Origin: Betaproteobacteria bacterium
Lineage (GTDB): Bacteria > Pseudomonadota > Gammaproteobacteria > Burkholderiales > SG8-39
Direction of reading: 5' to 3'
Length of the DNA stretch: 64,000 nt
Assembly (NCBI GenBank): GCA_005881595.1
Contig: VBBY01000005.1
Location: forward strand, 1-64,000
The position numbers and the translations under genes are program-made. The first letter of the stretch is position 1. The number at the start of each line of letters is the position of its first letter. Below, in pieces: positions 18,577 through 28,293 of this stretch. Below the pieces are notes generated by a model. That model saw nothing but the letters and a program-made list of their open reading frames with translations, did no database searches and was not told the origin of the DNA.

Positions 18577-19017
18577 GTGGTTCTCCTTCTCGTCGCGCGT
18601 CCTCTGTGCGCCGAAACCTACAAGTGGGTCGATGAGAAAGGGGTCACCAACTACTCGAGCAGCCCGCCCGCCAACGCCAAGCTGGCGGAAAAAACGCAAG
18701 TCGTGGAGGAGCGCCTCTCGGTCTATACGCCCGATCCAGGGCTCCTGCGGGCCATACAGGTTCGCCCTCCAATGAGCGCTCCGATGCCCTATTCCACGGC
18801 CGTGACATACGCGCCCCAGCACGATGCCGCTGCGACACAGCCGATGTACGACGACTATCCGTACGCAGGGTATTTCCCCTACATAGTGGTGTTCGCAGCT
18901 CCAAGGCATGTTCGGCGCACGCCTTCGTCCTCCGGATTCCACGTGCGGACGGCAAGCATGGCTTCATCGTTCCCAGTTCATTCCGCGCGCATGGGCCGCG
19001 CTTCCTGGTCGAGGTAG
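18577..19017 (+). CDS. DUF4124-domain protein
   Basis: VVLLLVARPLCAETYKWVDEKGVTNYSSSPP; start codon uncertain. Confidence 0.65.
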   Translation: MVLLLVARPLCAETYKWVDEKGVTNYSSSPPANAKLAEKTQVVEERLSVYTPDPGLLRAIQVRPPMSAPMPYSTAVTYAPQHDAAATQPMYDDYPYAGYFPYIVVFAAPRHVRRTPSSSGFHVRTASMASSFPVHSARMGRASWSR

Positions 19018-20930
19018 GACAGCTCGAACTCGGGCTCGGTCGCAAACACGTCGTCGGCGAGAAAGCCGCCCGACTGGTGGCGCCACAGCTTCTCATACTG
19101 GCCGCCGAGGAGCAGCAGCTCGGCGTGCGTGCCCTGCTCGACGATGCGGCCGGCGTCGAGCACGATCAGGCGGTCCATGCGCGCGATCGTGGACAGGCGA
19201 TGCGCGATCGCAATCACCGTCTTGCCCTCCATCAGGCCGAGCAACTGCTCCTGGATCGCTAGCTCCACTTCGCTGTCGAGGGCGGAGGTCGCCTCGTCGA
19301 GCACCAGAATCGGGGCATCTTTCAAAACAACCCTGGCCAGGGCGATCCGTTGTCGCTGGCCGCCGGAGAGCTTGACGCCGCGCTCGCCGACGTGGGCCTC
19401 GTAGCCGCTGTGGCCTTTCCAGTCCCTGAGGGCGAGGATGAACTCGTGCGCTTGCGCCTTGCGTGCGGCCGCCACCACGTCCTCGTCGCTTGCGCTCGGC
19501 CGGCCGTAGCGGATGTTGGCTGCAATCGAGCGATGCAGGAGCGAAGTGTCCTGCGTCACCATGCCGATCGCCGCGCGCAGGCTCTCCTGCGTGACGTGGG
19601 CGATGTCCTGCCCGTCGATGCAGATCCTGCCTTGCTCCGCGTCGTAGAAGCGCTGCAGGAGATTGACTAGCGTCGATTTGCCGGCGCCAGAGCGTCCGAC
19701 GACGCCCACGCGCTCCCCATGCCGAATTTGCAAACTCAATTCATTTAGTACCGGCGGAGCATCGCGCCTGCCGTAGCCGAAGGTCACGTCCTCGAAGCGG
19801 ATCTCGCCGCGCGACACCTGGAGCGCCCTCGCCTCCGGACGGTCCACTCCGCTGTGCGGCACGGCGATCGACTGCATGCCTTCCTGCACCACGCCGATGT
19901 TCTCGAAGATGCCGGTCACCTCCCAGCTCACCCAGCCGGACACGTTGGCGACCTGCCAGGCGAGCGGCAGCGCCGTGGCCACCACTCCCGCGCTCACGCT
20001 GCCCTGCGCCCACAGCCAGATGCCGGTGCCTGCGGTGCTCACCAGCAGCGCCGCATTCATCGCTGTCAGGCAGAACATGAAACGCGTGATGAGGCGCATG
20101 TGCGCGGCGATCGCGCCCTGATGCTCGTCGACCGTCTCGCGCACGTAGGCGTCCTCATCGGCGAGCCGCGCGAAGAGCTTGACCGTGAGAATGTTGGTGT
20201 AGCTGTCGACCACCCGCGCCATCACGAGCGAGCGCGCCTCCGAGCTCGCCTTCGCCAGATCGCGCATGCGCGGCACGAAGTAGCGCAGGAAAAGGAGGTA
20301 GCCGCAGAACCACAGCAGCGTCGGCAGCCCCAGGCGCCAGTCCGCCAGCGCCATCAGCGCATACGCGCTCGCGCCGTACGCCCCGATGTACCAGACCGCG
20401 CGAATGCTCGCCATCGCGCTCTCGCGCAGCGCGTTGGCGGTCTGCATCACCCGATTGGCGATACGCCCGGCGAAATCGTTCTGGAAGAACGGCCAGCTCT
20501 GGCGCACCACGTGCCAGTGGCTCTGCCAGCGGATGAGGCAGGTCGCCCCGGGGATCAGCGCGTTATGCCGGATCGCGATGTCCGCGAGCAGCACGAGCGG
20601 CCGCACGATGAGCACCAGCCCCACCATTCCCAGGAGCAGCGGCCATTGCGCGGCAAGCGCCGCCTGGCGATCCGTCGCTTCCATCAGCGACACCAGCCTG
20701 CCGATGAACAGCGGGATCACCGTATCGAGCAGCGCCACCGCCAGGCTGGCGGCGAACATCGCCGCGAACCAGCCCTTCGCCTGGCTTACGAAATGCCAAT
20801 AGAAAGCGAGCAGGCCTTGCGGCGGCGCGCCCGGCCCCGGACTGGCCGTGCCACGGATACTCGACTGGAAAAGCTTCAAGACTACCGGCAACATACCAGA
20901 TTTTCGGCGGAGGTTGAATCCTGGTCTCAA
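18978..20930 (-). CDS. ABC exporter (fused permease-ATPase)
   Basis: 650 aa; GRSGAGKSTLVNLLQRFYD Walker A, LSGGQRQRIALARV signature. Confidence 0.93.
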   Translation of the reverse strand: MRPGFNLRRKSGMLPVVLKLFQSSIRGTASPGPGAPPQGLLAFYWHFVSQAKGWFAAMFAASLAVALLDTVIPLFIGRLVSLMEATDRQAALAAQWPLLLGMVGLVLIVRPLVLLADIAIRHNALIPGATCLIRWQSHWHVVRQSWPFFQNDFAGRIANRVMQTANALRESAMASIRAVWYIGAYGASAYALMALADWRLGLPTLLWFCGYLLFLRYFVPRMRDLAKASSEARSLVMARVVDSYTNILTVKLFARLADEDAYVRETVDEHQGAIAAHMRLITRFMFCLTAMNAALLVSTAGTGIWLWAQGSVSAGVVATALPLAWQVANVSGWVSWEVTGIFENIGVVQEGMQSIAVPHSGVDRPEARALQVSRGEIRFEDVTFGYGRRDAPPVLNELSLQIRHGERVGVVGRSGAGKSTLVNLLQRFYDAEQGRICIDGQDIAHVTQESLRAAIGMVTQDTSLLHRSIAANIRYGRPSASDEDVVAAARKAQAHEFILALRDWKGHSGYEAHVGERGVKLSGGQRQRIALARVVLKDAPILVLDEATSALDSEVELAIQEQLLGLMEGKTVIAIAHRLSTIARMDRLIVLDAGRIVEQGTHAELLLLGGQYEKLWRHQSGGFLADDVFATEPEFELSYLDQEARPMRAE

Positions 20931-20944
20931 TCACTATTCGCGGC

Positions 20945-22780
20945 GTGGCCTTGCTCGCTGCGCTCTGGGCGAGCGCTGCACCCGGCGCGGCCGAGCGCCC
21001 CGAGGACCGCTGGAACCTTGCCGATCTCTATCCTTCGGTCAACGCGTGGGCCGACGACGCCGCGAGGCTCGAAGCGCAGTTGAAGGAGTTCGCTGCCTGC
21101 CGCGGGCAGCTGGGCGATTCGGCGCGCCGCCTCAAGGCCTGCCTCGACGCCAAGGCGGACTTCACCAAGCGCTACGCGAGGCTCGAAGTGTATGCCTCGG
21201 AGCTCTTCGACGAGGACACCGGCTTGCCCGATAGCCTGGAGCTGAGCGAGAAGACGCGCATCCTCGGCACCAAGCTCGAAGAGGCGACGTCATTCGTGAG
21301 GCCCGAGATCCTGCGCCTGAGCAAAGCCCGGCTCGAGCGCTTCTACGCGCGGGAGAAATCGCTCGCTATCTACCGCCACCCGCTCGAGCGGATCCTGCGC
21401 GCAGCCGCCCATACGCTCGACAGCAGCGGCGAGAGCATCGTCGCCGCCTTTGCCCTGTCGAAGGAGGCGGCGGGCTCGACCCGCCAGATTCTCGCCAACG
21501 CGGACATGCCCTGGCCGACGCTCAGGCTGGCCGACGGTAACGAAGTGAAGCTCGACCAATCGGCCTATACCGAATACCGGGAAACGGCGAACCGCGACGA
21601 CCGCAAGAAGGTTTTCGACGCGTTCTTCGGCACCTGGAAGCAGTTCGAGCGCACTTTCGGCGTCACCTTCCACGAGAGCCTGAAGAAGGACGCGATCTAC
21701 ACCAGGCTGCGCAAGTACCCGGACACCCTCTCGCGCGCGCTCGATCGCGAACGCATTCCCGCCGGCATCTATGAAACCCTGATCGCGGAGACCAACAGGA
21801 ACCTGCCCACCCTGCACCGTTACTTCAGGCTGCGGGCAAGGCTGCTCGGCATCAAGGGCGAGATGCGCTACTACGACATCTACCCGCCCCTGGTGAGCAG
21901 CGCGCGCAAGTACCCGATCGATGAGGGCAAGAAGATGATGCTCGCAGCGGTGAAGCCGCTCGGCGAGCGTTACGTGGCGGCGATGGCCGCCGGGCTGCAG
22001 AACCGCTGGATGGACGTCTATCCGCGGCCGCGCAAGCTCTCGGGCGCTCACATGGACGGCGCGGCGTACGACGTGCACCCCTTTGTCCTCATGAACTACA
22101 ACGACAACTACGAGTCGGTGTCCACGCTGGTGCACGAATGGGGACACGCGATGCACTCGTACCTGTCGAACGCGGCGCAGCCGTTCGTCACCTCGGACTA
22201 TGCCATCTTCGTCGCCGAGATCGCCTCGACCTTCAACGAAGCCCTGCTTCTGGAGCACGTGCTCAGGAACGCGGCCGACGACAACGAGCGCCTGCTGTAT
22301 CTCGGCACGGCGCTCGAGAACCTGCGCGGCACGTTCTTCCGCCAGGCGATGTTCGCGGAGTTCGAGCGCGAGGTTCACGCCCGCGTCGACCGCGGCGAGC
22401 CGCTAAGCGGCGATAAATTGACACAGATCTACGGGGAGATCCTGCGCCGCTACCACGGCGACAAGGAGGGAGTGGTGAAAATCGACGACCTGTACGGCGT
22501 CGAGTGGGCCTACATCCCGCACTTCTACCGCCCGTTCTACGTCTTCCAGTACGCCACGTCGATCGCCGCGAGCTCGCTCCTCGCCGACGCGGTGCTCAAG
22601 GGCGAGCCGGGGGCGCGCGAGCGCTATCTCGAGCTGCTCAGCGCCGGCGGCTCCGACTATCCGTACGAGCTGGTGAAGGCGGCGGGCGTCGACCTCGCAA
22701 GCCCCGCCCCCTACCGCGCGGTCGTTGCGCGGATGAACCGCATCATGGACGAGATCGAGGCGATCCAGGCCCGGCGCTGA
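20945..22780 (+). CDS. Oligoendopeptidase F-like M3 metallopeptidase
   Basis: 611 aa; HEWGHAMHS zinc motif. Confidence 0.92.
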   Translation: MALLAALWASAAPGAAERPEDRWNLADLYPSVNAWADDAARLEAQLKEFAACRGQLGDSARRLKACLDAKADFTKRYARLEVYASELFDEDTGLPDSLELSEKTRILGTKLEEATSFVRPEILRLSKARLERFYAREKSLAIYRHPLERILRAAAHTLDSSGESIVAAFALSKEAAGSTRQILANADMPWPTLRLADGNEVKLDQSAYTEYRETANRDDRKKVFDAFFGTWKQFERTFGVTFHESLKKDAIYTRLRKYPDTLSRALDRERIPAGIYETLIAETNRNLPTLHRYFRLRARLLGIKGEMRYYDIYPPLVSSARKYPIDEGKKMMLAAVKPLGERYVAAMAAGLQNRWMDVYPRPRKLSGAHMDGAAYDVHPFVLMNYNDNYESVSTLVHEWGHAMHSYLSNAAQPFVTSDYAIFVAEIASTFNEALLLEHVLRNAADDNERLLYLGTALENLRGTFFRQAMFAEFEREVHARVDRGEPLSGDKLTQIYGEILRRYHGDKEGVVKIDDLYGVEWAYIPHFYRPFYVFQYATSIAASSLLADAVLKGEPGARERYLELLSAGGSDYPYELVKAAGVDLASPAPYRAVVARMNRIMDEIEAIQARR

Positions 22781-22790
22781 CCCGCCGCGG

Positions 22791-23120
22791 CTAGCGCTCT
22801 TCCATTCGTTGCGGAAGCGCCATGCCGTGCGGGAGCTCCTCGCGAGGAGGCGCAGCGGCTTCGCTGGTGCGGGGAGGGGCGCCTTTCTTCGGGCGCCCGG
22901 GCCGGTAGACGTATTGAAAAGGGACGAGCGGGGGAACGACGGGCGGACTTTCGAGGAACTTGCAATCGGATTCGCTTGGCAGGCTTGCCGTCGCCCCGAT
23001 GCGCTTGCCATTGAGGAATACAGCGTAGCGCAGCATGTGAGCGGAGTAGGGGATCGGCGTGGCGATGATGTCGTACTTGCCGACGGAGAAGCGCCTGCCT
23101 AGGACGGTAGGGATGGTCAT
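22791..23120 (-). CDS. Small conserved hypothetical protein (paralog of 6220..6495)
   Basis: 109 aa starting MTIPTVLGRRFSVGKYDIIATPIPYSAHMLRYAVF; PGRPKKG. Confidence 0.7.
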   Translation of the reverse strand: MTIPTVLGRRFSVGKYDIIATPIPYSAHMLRYAVFLNGKRIGATASLPSESDCKFLESPPVVPPLVPFQYVYRPGRPKKGAPPRTSEAAAPPREELPHGMALPQRMEER

Positions 23121-23791
23121 TCGAAGCTGTTGACGACGACGCGCTTTTCCGCCGGGGTCCACCTTGCCCAGTATTCGTCGCCGCGCTTCTCGACCCGGAG
23201 GTTGAGGAGGGTTTCGGCGTCCACGCGGTCCGCCCGGGGCCCTTTGTCCCCCGGCGGCGCACCCGCCGCGCGCTTGCCGTAGATCAGCAACCCTTCCGCT
23301 GCGCCGCGCTCGAGCGCGATGCGGCAATGCTCCAGCCGTTCCTTGCCGCCCGGGGAGTCCGACCAGGGACGCGAATCGGCGACGTTCGGCGCCCACAGCA
23401 GGCAGCTGTTCGCGCCCTCGGCCTCCTGTACTTCCTCGGCGCGCACGCTCAGGAGCACGGTGCCGTCTGTTCGTATGCCGCCGCAGCTCCAGACCCGGTT
23501 GCGCAAGCGAACGCCGTTCACCTCGAACGCCTTGCCCCGCGTGACGAGCCGGCGTGCTTCGCCCGCCTGCCTGGGGCGGCGCACCAGCGGGTGGCCGCGC
23601 GGGCGCGCATCGAGCAGCTCGTTGCACAGCGCCGCGATCTCCGTCTCCTTGAGGCGCTCCGCGTTCGCGAGCAGCGCCCGCAGCTCGAGCGTGGTGAGCT
23701 TGTCGATCTGCTCCTTGCTCCACTTCGCCACCCGGCCCCGGGGCAGGATAGGCGCGGCACGGATGTCTTTGATGACCGGACCTGGTTTCAC
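23117..23791 (-). CDS. Conserved hypothetical protein
   Basis: 224 aa, GTG start; overlaps next gene by 4 nt; no motif recognised. Confidence 0.65.
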   Translation of the reverse strand: MKPGPVIKDIRAAPILPRGRVAKWSKEQIDKLTTLELRALLANAERLKETEIAALCNELLDARPRGHPLVRRPRQAGEARRLVTRGKAFEVNGVRLRNRVWSCGGIRTDGTVLLSVRAEEVQEAEGANSCLLWAPNVADSRPWSDSPGGKERLEHCRIALERGAAEGLLIYGKRAAGAPPGDKGPRADRVDAETLLNLRVEKRGDEYWARWTPAEKRVVVNSFE

Positions 23792-23803
23792 CTCGCTGGT
23801 CCG

Positions 23804-24007
23804 TTACACGGGCTTGATGTTGGCGGCGCGAGGGCCCTTGGGGCTCTGCTCGACCTCGTATTGCACCTTGTCGTTCTCCTTCAGCGTCTTGAACCCGCTC
23901 GCCTGGATGGACGAGAAGTGCACGAAGAGATCCTTGCTGCCGTCATCGGGCGTGATGAAGCCGAAGCCCTTGGCGTCGTTGAACCACTTTACGGTACCTG
24001 TACTCAT
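23804..24007 (-). CDS. cspA: Cold-shock protein (CspA family)
   Basis: 67 aa; [31 protein letters not shown]. Confidence 0.97.
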   Translation of the reverse strand: MSTGTVKWFNDAKGFGFITPDDGSKDLFVHFSSIQASGFKTLKENDKVQYEVEQSPKGPRAANIKPV

Positions 24008-24148
24008 GTCTGTTTCCTTGATATCGATTGGAAAGAAGGGCGCCATCGGAAGAGAGGCGGCCCTGCGGAAAATCAAGGAGAGAACCAACCGACGAGGACA
24101 GTACGAACCGCTACGACCCGACCAGCTACTCGCTGCTTGAGAATCCTA

Positions 24149-24184
24149 CTGTATCGTTATACAGGCATTCGAGCGCGCAGTCCA
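24149..24184 (-). promoter_or_regulatory. Putative sigma70 promoter with LexA/SOS-like box over the -10
   Basis: Minus strand TGGACT-N17-TATAAC; palindrome CTGTATAACGATACAG (24149-24164) fits CTGT-N8-ACAG. Confidence 0.6.
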
Positions 24185-24186
24185 GT

Positions 24187-25365
24187 CTAACCCGGGCGCG
24201 GCCAGGGCACGCCCTGGCTGCCGCGGCGCACCGGGCCAACGCCCTTGTAGACGAACTTCTGCAGGCGCTTGCCCTCGTAGGTCTCGGTCGTGTAGAGGTT
24301 GCCCTTCGAGTCGGTGGCGATGCTGTGCACGCCGAAGAACTGGCCGGGCTGGCGGCCGCCGTCGCCGAAGCTGGTCAGCTCCTCCAGCGTCTCGCGCAGG
24401 ATGATGCGCACCTTCTGGTTGCGGCCGTCGGCCATGAAAATGTAGCGCTGCTGCGGATCGCGCGAGAAGGCGACGTCCCAGACCGAGCCTTCGCTCAGGC
24501 TCCTCCTCGCATACCACTGCTCCTTGATGAACTTGCCGTCCTTCGTGAACACCTGCAGGCGATCGTTCTGCCGGTCGCAGACGTACACCAGGCCGTCGTT
24601 CGAGACGTCGGAGCAGTGCACCGGGTTGCGGAACTGCTGCGCCGGCGGCGCGTCGGGATTGTAAGGCCCGAGGTTGCTGTCGTCGGGCTTGTTGCCGTAG
24701 GCGCCCCAGTAGCGCTTCATCTTGCCGGTGTCGGCGTCGAGCACGGCGACGCGCTTGTTCTGGTAGCCGTCGGCGACGAACGCCTCGTTGGTTTTCGGGT
24801 CGACGAAGATCTTCGCCACGCGGCCGAAGTTCTCCAGGTCGTTGCTGCCTTTGTTGTTGCCGTACTTGCCCACCTGCAGCAGGAACTTGCCGTCCTTGGT
24901 GAACTTCAGCACCTGCGCGTCCTTCGCGCCGTTGCCGCCGATCCAGACATTGCCCTTGTGGTCGACGAAGATGCCATGGTTCGACTCGGGCCATTCGTAG
25001 CCCGGTCCCGGGCCGCCCCAGTGCCGCACCAGGTTGCCGGCCTGGTCGAACACCAGCACCGGCGGCGCGCCGCGGCAGCATTCGCCGGTCGGCGGGCTGA
25101 GCTCCAGGCCCTTCTCGTTGTTGTTGAGCGTGGCCGAGCTGCGATGGATGATCCAGACGTGGTCCTGCTCGTCGACCCAGACGCCGATCGTCATGCCGAG
25201 CAGCCAGTGGTTGGGCAGGGGCTTGGGCCACAGCGGATCGACTTCGAACACCGGCGCCTGCACGACCTCGGCTTGGTTAGCCTGCCGGTCGAGGAGCGCC
25301 TGCGTGCAGCCGAGCACCGCGAGTAGCGCGACGAACGCCGCGCCGACTGCTCTGCGATTCGTCAT
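24187..25365 (-). CDS. NHL-repeat beta-propeller / peptidyl-alpha-hydroxyglycine lyase-like protein
   Basis: 392 aa; repeated blades (GNVWIGGNGAKDAQVLKFTKDGKFLLQVG etc.). Confidence 0.8.
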   Translation of the reverse strand: MTNRRAVGAAFVALLAVLGCTQALLDRQANQAEVVQAPVFEVDPLWPKPLPNHWLLGMTIGVWVDEQDHVWIIHRSSATLNNNEKGLELSPPTGECCRGAPPVLVFDQAGNLVRHWGGPGPGYEWPESNHGIFVDHKGNVWIGGNGAKDAQVLKFTKDGKFLLQVGKYGNNKGSNDLENFGRVAKIFVDPKTNEAFVADGYQNKRVAVLDADTGKMKRYWGAYGNKPDDSNLGPYNPDAPPAQQFRNPVHCSDVSNDGLVYVCDRQNDRLQVFTKDGKFIKEQWYARRSLSEGSVWDVAFSRDPQQRYIFMADGRNQKVRIILRETLEELTSFGDGGRQPGQFFGVHSIATDSKGNLYTTETYEGKRLQKFVYKGVGPVRRGSQGVPWPRPG

Positions 25366-25400
25366 CCGTGCCTCCTCCGGGAAGCGACCGGGCCGAGTAT

Positions 25401-26705
25401 ATGCAAACTCTGCAATACTGGGTGCGATTGGATCGCAATTTCATCCTCGCCGCGGCACTTCTCGCGTTCGCGCCGGGCGCGCGGGCGCACGACATCCCCG
25501 ACGAAGTCCGCGTCCAGGCCTTCGTAAAGCCCGAAGGCCAGGCGCTGAAACTGCTGGTGCGCGTGCCGCTCAAGGCGATGCGCGACGTCGACGTGCCGCA
25601 GCGGCAGGGAGGCTTCCTCGACTTCGCGCGCGTCGACAGCTCGCTGCGCGACGCGGTCGCCCTGTGGCTCGCAGGCGAGATCGAGCTTTACGAGAACGAC
25701 GCGCGGCTCGGCAAGCCGAAGCTGGTCGATGCCCGCGTCTCGCTCGAGTCGGACCGCTCCTTCGCCGCGTACGAAAGCGCGCTCGCGCATTTCAAGGATC
25801 CGCGCCTCGGCAACGACACCGAGCTCTACTGGAACCAGGGGCTGCTGGACGTGCTGCTCGCGTACCCGGTGCGCTCCGAGCGCTCCGCCTTCTCGATCCG
25901 GCCGCGGCTCGAGCGGCTCGGCATCAAGGTCAACATCGTGCTGCGCTTCCTGCCGCCGGGCGGCGAGGCGAGGGCGTTCGACCTGCACGGCGACCCCGGC
26001 CTCGTGCGCCTCGACCCGCGCTGGCACCAGGCGGCGCTGCGCTTCGTGTACTCGGGCTTCCTGCACATCCTGCAGGGCAGCGACCACCTTCTCTTCGTGC
26101 TCTGCCTGGTCGTCCCGTTCCGGCGCTTCTGGCCGCTCGCGGCCATCGTCACCGCCTTCACCGTCGCGCACTCCGTCACCCTCATCATGACTGCCCTCGG
26201 CCACGGCCCGGACGCGCTCTGGTTTCCCCCGCTGATCGAGCTGCTGATCGCCGCCTCGATCTTCTACATGGCCGCCGAGAACGTCCTCGGCAGCAGCCTG
26301 CAGCGGCGCTGGATCATCGCCTTCGCCTTCGGCCTGGTGCACGGCTTCGGCTTCGCCTACGGCCTGCAGCAGCTCCTGCAGTTCGCCGGATCCCACCTCA
26401 TCACCTCGCTCCTCGCCTTCAACCTCGGAGTCGAGCTCGGCCAGCTCCTCGTGCTGATCGTCCTCGTCCCGCTGCTCAGCTTCCTCTTCCGCTATCTTCC
26501 CGAGCGCGTCGGCACGATCATCATCTCGCTGGTCGTGGGTCACACAGCCTGGCATTGGCTCCTCGAGCGCTGGGAGCGCCTGAGCAGATTCCCCTGGCCC
26601 ACGCTCGACGCCGCGACGCTCGCCAGCGCAATTCGCTGGCTCATCGCACTGCTGGTGCTTGCAGGGTTGGCGTGGATAGCTGCTCACAAAAGATCACACA
26701 GATAA
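25401..26705 (+). CDS. HupE/UreJ family membrane protein
   Basis: GFLHILQGSDHLLFVLCLV ... GFAYGL TM pattern. Confidence 0.85.
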   Translation: MQTLQYWVRLDRNFILAAALLAFAPGARAHDIPDEVRVQAFVKPEGQALKLLVRVPLKAMRDVDVPQRQGGFLDFARVDSSLRDAVALWLAGEIELYENDARLGKPKLVDARVSLESDRSFAAYESALAHFKDPRLGNDTELYWNQGLLDVLLAYPVRSERSAFSIRPRLERLGIKVNIVLRFLPPGGEARAFDLHGDPGLVRLDPRWHQAALRFVYSGFLHILQGSDHLLFVLCLVVPFRRFWPLAAIVTAFTVAHSVTLIMTALGHGPDALWFPPLIELLIAASIFYMAAENVLGSSLQRRWIIAFAFGLVHGFGFAYGLQQLLQFAGSHLITSLLAFNLGVELGQLLVLIVLVPLLSFLFRYLPERVGTIIISLVVGHTAWHWLLERWERLSRFPWPTLDAATLASAIRWLIALLVLAGLAWIAAHKRSHR

Positions 26706-26754
26706 ATCCAAATAATGCATGGACGAGTCGCGCCGGGGGATTCATTGTGCGGCG

Positions 26755-28293
26755 ATGTCAAACCTTAAAATTACCCATAGACTCGCGCTCCTGCTCGGGG
26801 TGCTGGTCCTCTCTCCGGTGGTTTGGGCCGGCGCACCGCAGGCCTACATCACCAATCTCAACGACGGCACGGTCTCAGTGATCGACACGGCGAGTAACAC
26901 CGTGATGGCGACGGTGCCGGTGGGGAATTTCCCTAACGGCGTGGCGCTGACGCCCGACGGGGCGCACGTCTATGTGGCGAATGTTGTCGACGGCACGGTC
27001 TCGGTGATCGAAACGGCCGGCAACACCGTGACCGCGACCGTACCGGTGGGGCTGTTCCCATTCGGCGTGGCAGTGACGCCCGACGGCGCCCACGTCTATG
27101 TGGCGAACCAGGGCGGCGGCAACGTCTCGGTGATCGCCACGGCAAGCAATACCGTGACGGCGACGGTGACGGTTGGCCCCAGCCCAACCGGAGTTGCGGT
27201 AACGCCCGACGGGACCCGCGTCTATGTGGCGAACGATGGCGACGGCACGGTCTCGGTAATCGACACCGCAAGCAACGGCGTGATCGCGACCGTGACGGTA
27301 GGGGGCGGCCCGGTGGGCGTTGCGGTGACGCCTGACGGAGCCCGCGTCTATGTGGGGAATTTTTCCGGCAGCACGGTTTCGGTGATCGCCACGGCAACCA
27401 ATACCGTGACGGCGACGGTGACGGTGGGGCTCAACCCGGAGGGCATTGCGGTGACGCCCGACGGGACCCGCGTCTATGTGGCGAACTTCAACGCGAACAC
27501 GATCTCGGTGATCGCCACGGCCAGCAATACCGTAACGGCGACGGTGACCGTTGGCGCCAACCCAGCTGGAGTTGCGGTGACGCCCGACGGCGCCCACGTC
27601 TATGTGGCGAATCAGAACAGCAACAATGTCGCGATGATCGCCACGGCCGGCAACACCGTGACGGCGACGGTGCCGGTGGGTGTCCTTCCCCGTGCCTTCG
27701 GCAAGTTCATCAGCTCCTCGGGTGACGCGACGCCGCCGGTGACGAGCTTGGCCGCGCAGCCCGGAACGCTCAAGGGGCGGAAGTTGATGACCGCGAACGC
27801 GACGCTGACCGTTTCGCCGGGCGGCCTGACGATCCAGACACGATGCTTCGACTCGTTCGGCCTTAACGTCCTTCTGTCGGCGACCGACGATTCCTCCGGC
27901 GTCGCGCAGATCAACTACGGGTCTGCACACTTCGTGCTCGGACAGCAGCCGCCGAATCCTGCGCTCGACCAGAGCATCGCGTCGGCAAGCGGAACGATCC
28001 CGTTCCCGACCACCGGCGTCTTCGTGCTCAACTACGGCGCGGTGGACCTCGCAGGGAACCAGGAAACGACGAAGAGCGCGCTGGTGATGGTGAATTCGTT
28101 CAAGGCGTTTGCGTGCGCGACACAACCGTTCGCCTTGGCAGCGCTCCCGAGCTCCGCAACGGTGACCGTGAGCGGCACCCTGACCAACGGCTCGAAGACC
28201 AAGCCGTTCAGGTTCAAGTTCAAGTACGGACCGCGCTCAGCAGGGCGCGACGGCGATGACGACGAGAACGACAACGACGCCCGCGATGATTGA
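26755..28293 (+). CDS. YVTN-type beta-propeller secreted protein
   Basis: Seven PDG.xVYVAN...VSVIxTAxNTVxATVxVG repeats; signal peptide; acidic C-terminus. Confidence 0.9.
   Translation: MSNLKITHRLALLLGVLVLSPVVWAGAPQAYITNLNDGTVSVIDTASNTVMATVPVGNFPNGVALTPDGAHVYVANVVDGTVSVIETAGNTVTATVPVGLFPFGVAVTPDGAHVYVANQGGGNVSVIATASNTVTATVTVGPSPTGVAVTPDGTRVYVANDGDGTVSVIDTASNGVIATVTVGGGPVGVAVTPDGARVYVGNFSGSTVSVIATATNTVTATVTVGLNPEGIAVTPDGTRVYVANFNANTISVIATASNTVTATVTVGANPAGVAVTPDGAHVYVANQNSNNVAMIATAGNTVTATVPVGVLPRAFGKFISSSGDATPPVTSLAAQPGTLKGRKLMTANATLTVSPGGLTIQTRCFDSFGLNVLLSATDDSSGVAQINYGSAHFVLGQQPPNPALDQSIASASGTIPFPTTGVFVLNYGAVDLAGNQETTKSALVMVNSFKAFACATQPFALAALPSSATVTVSGTLTNGSKTKPFRFKFKYGPRSAGRDGDDDENDNDARDD
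26842..27720 (+). repeat. Seven 126-bp (42-aa) beta-propeller repeats
   Basis: Recurring 'gtgacgcccgacgg...cgtctatgtggcgaa' and 'tcggtgatcgccacgg' at constant spacing. Confidence 0.85.

Noticed and set aside
24028-25326. 432-aa plus-strand ORF opposite the NHL-repeat gene
   Set aside because: Antisense shadow ORF; no recognisable motif, and the minus-strand gene is well supported
26842-27720. Regularly spaced repeats as a CRISPR array
   Set aside because: 126-bp period is coding and in frame with beta-propeller blades; no short identical repeats with unique spacers
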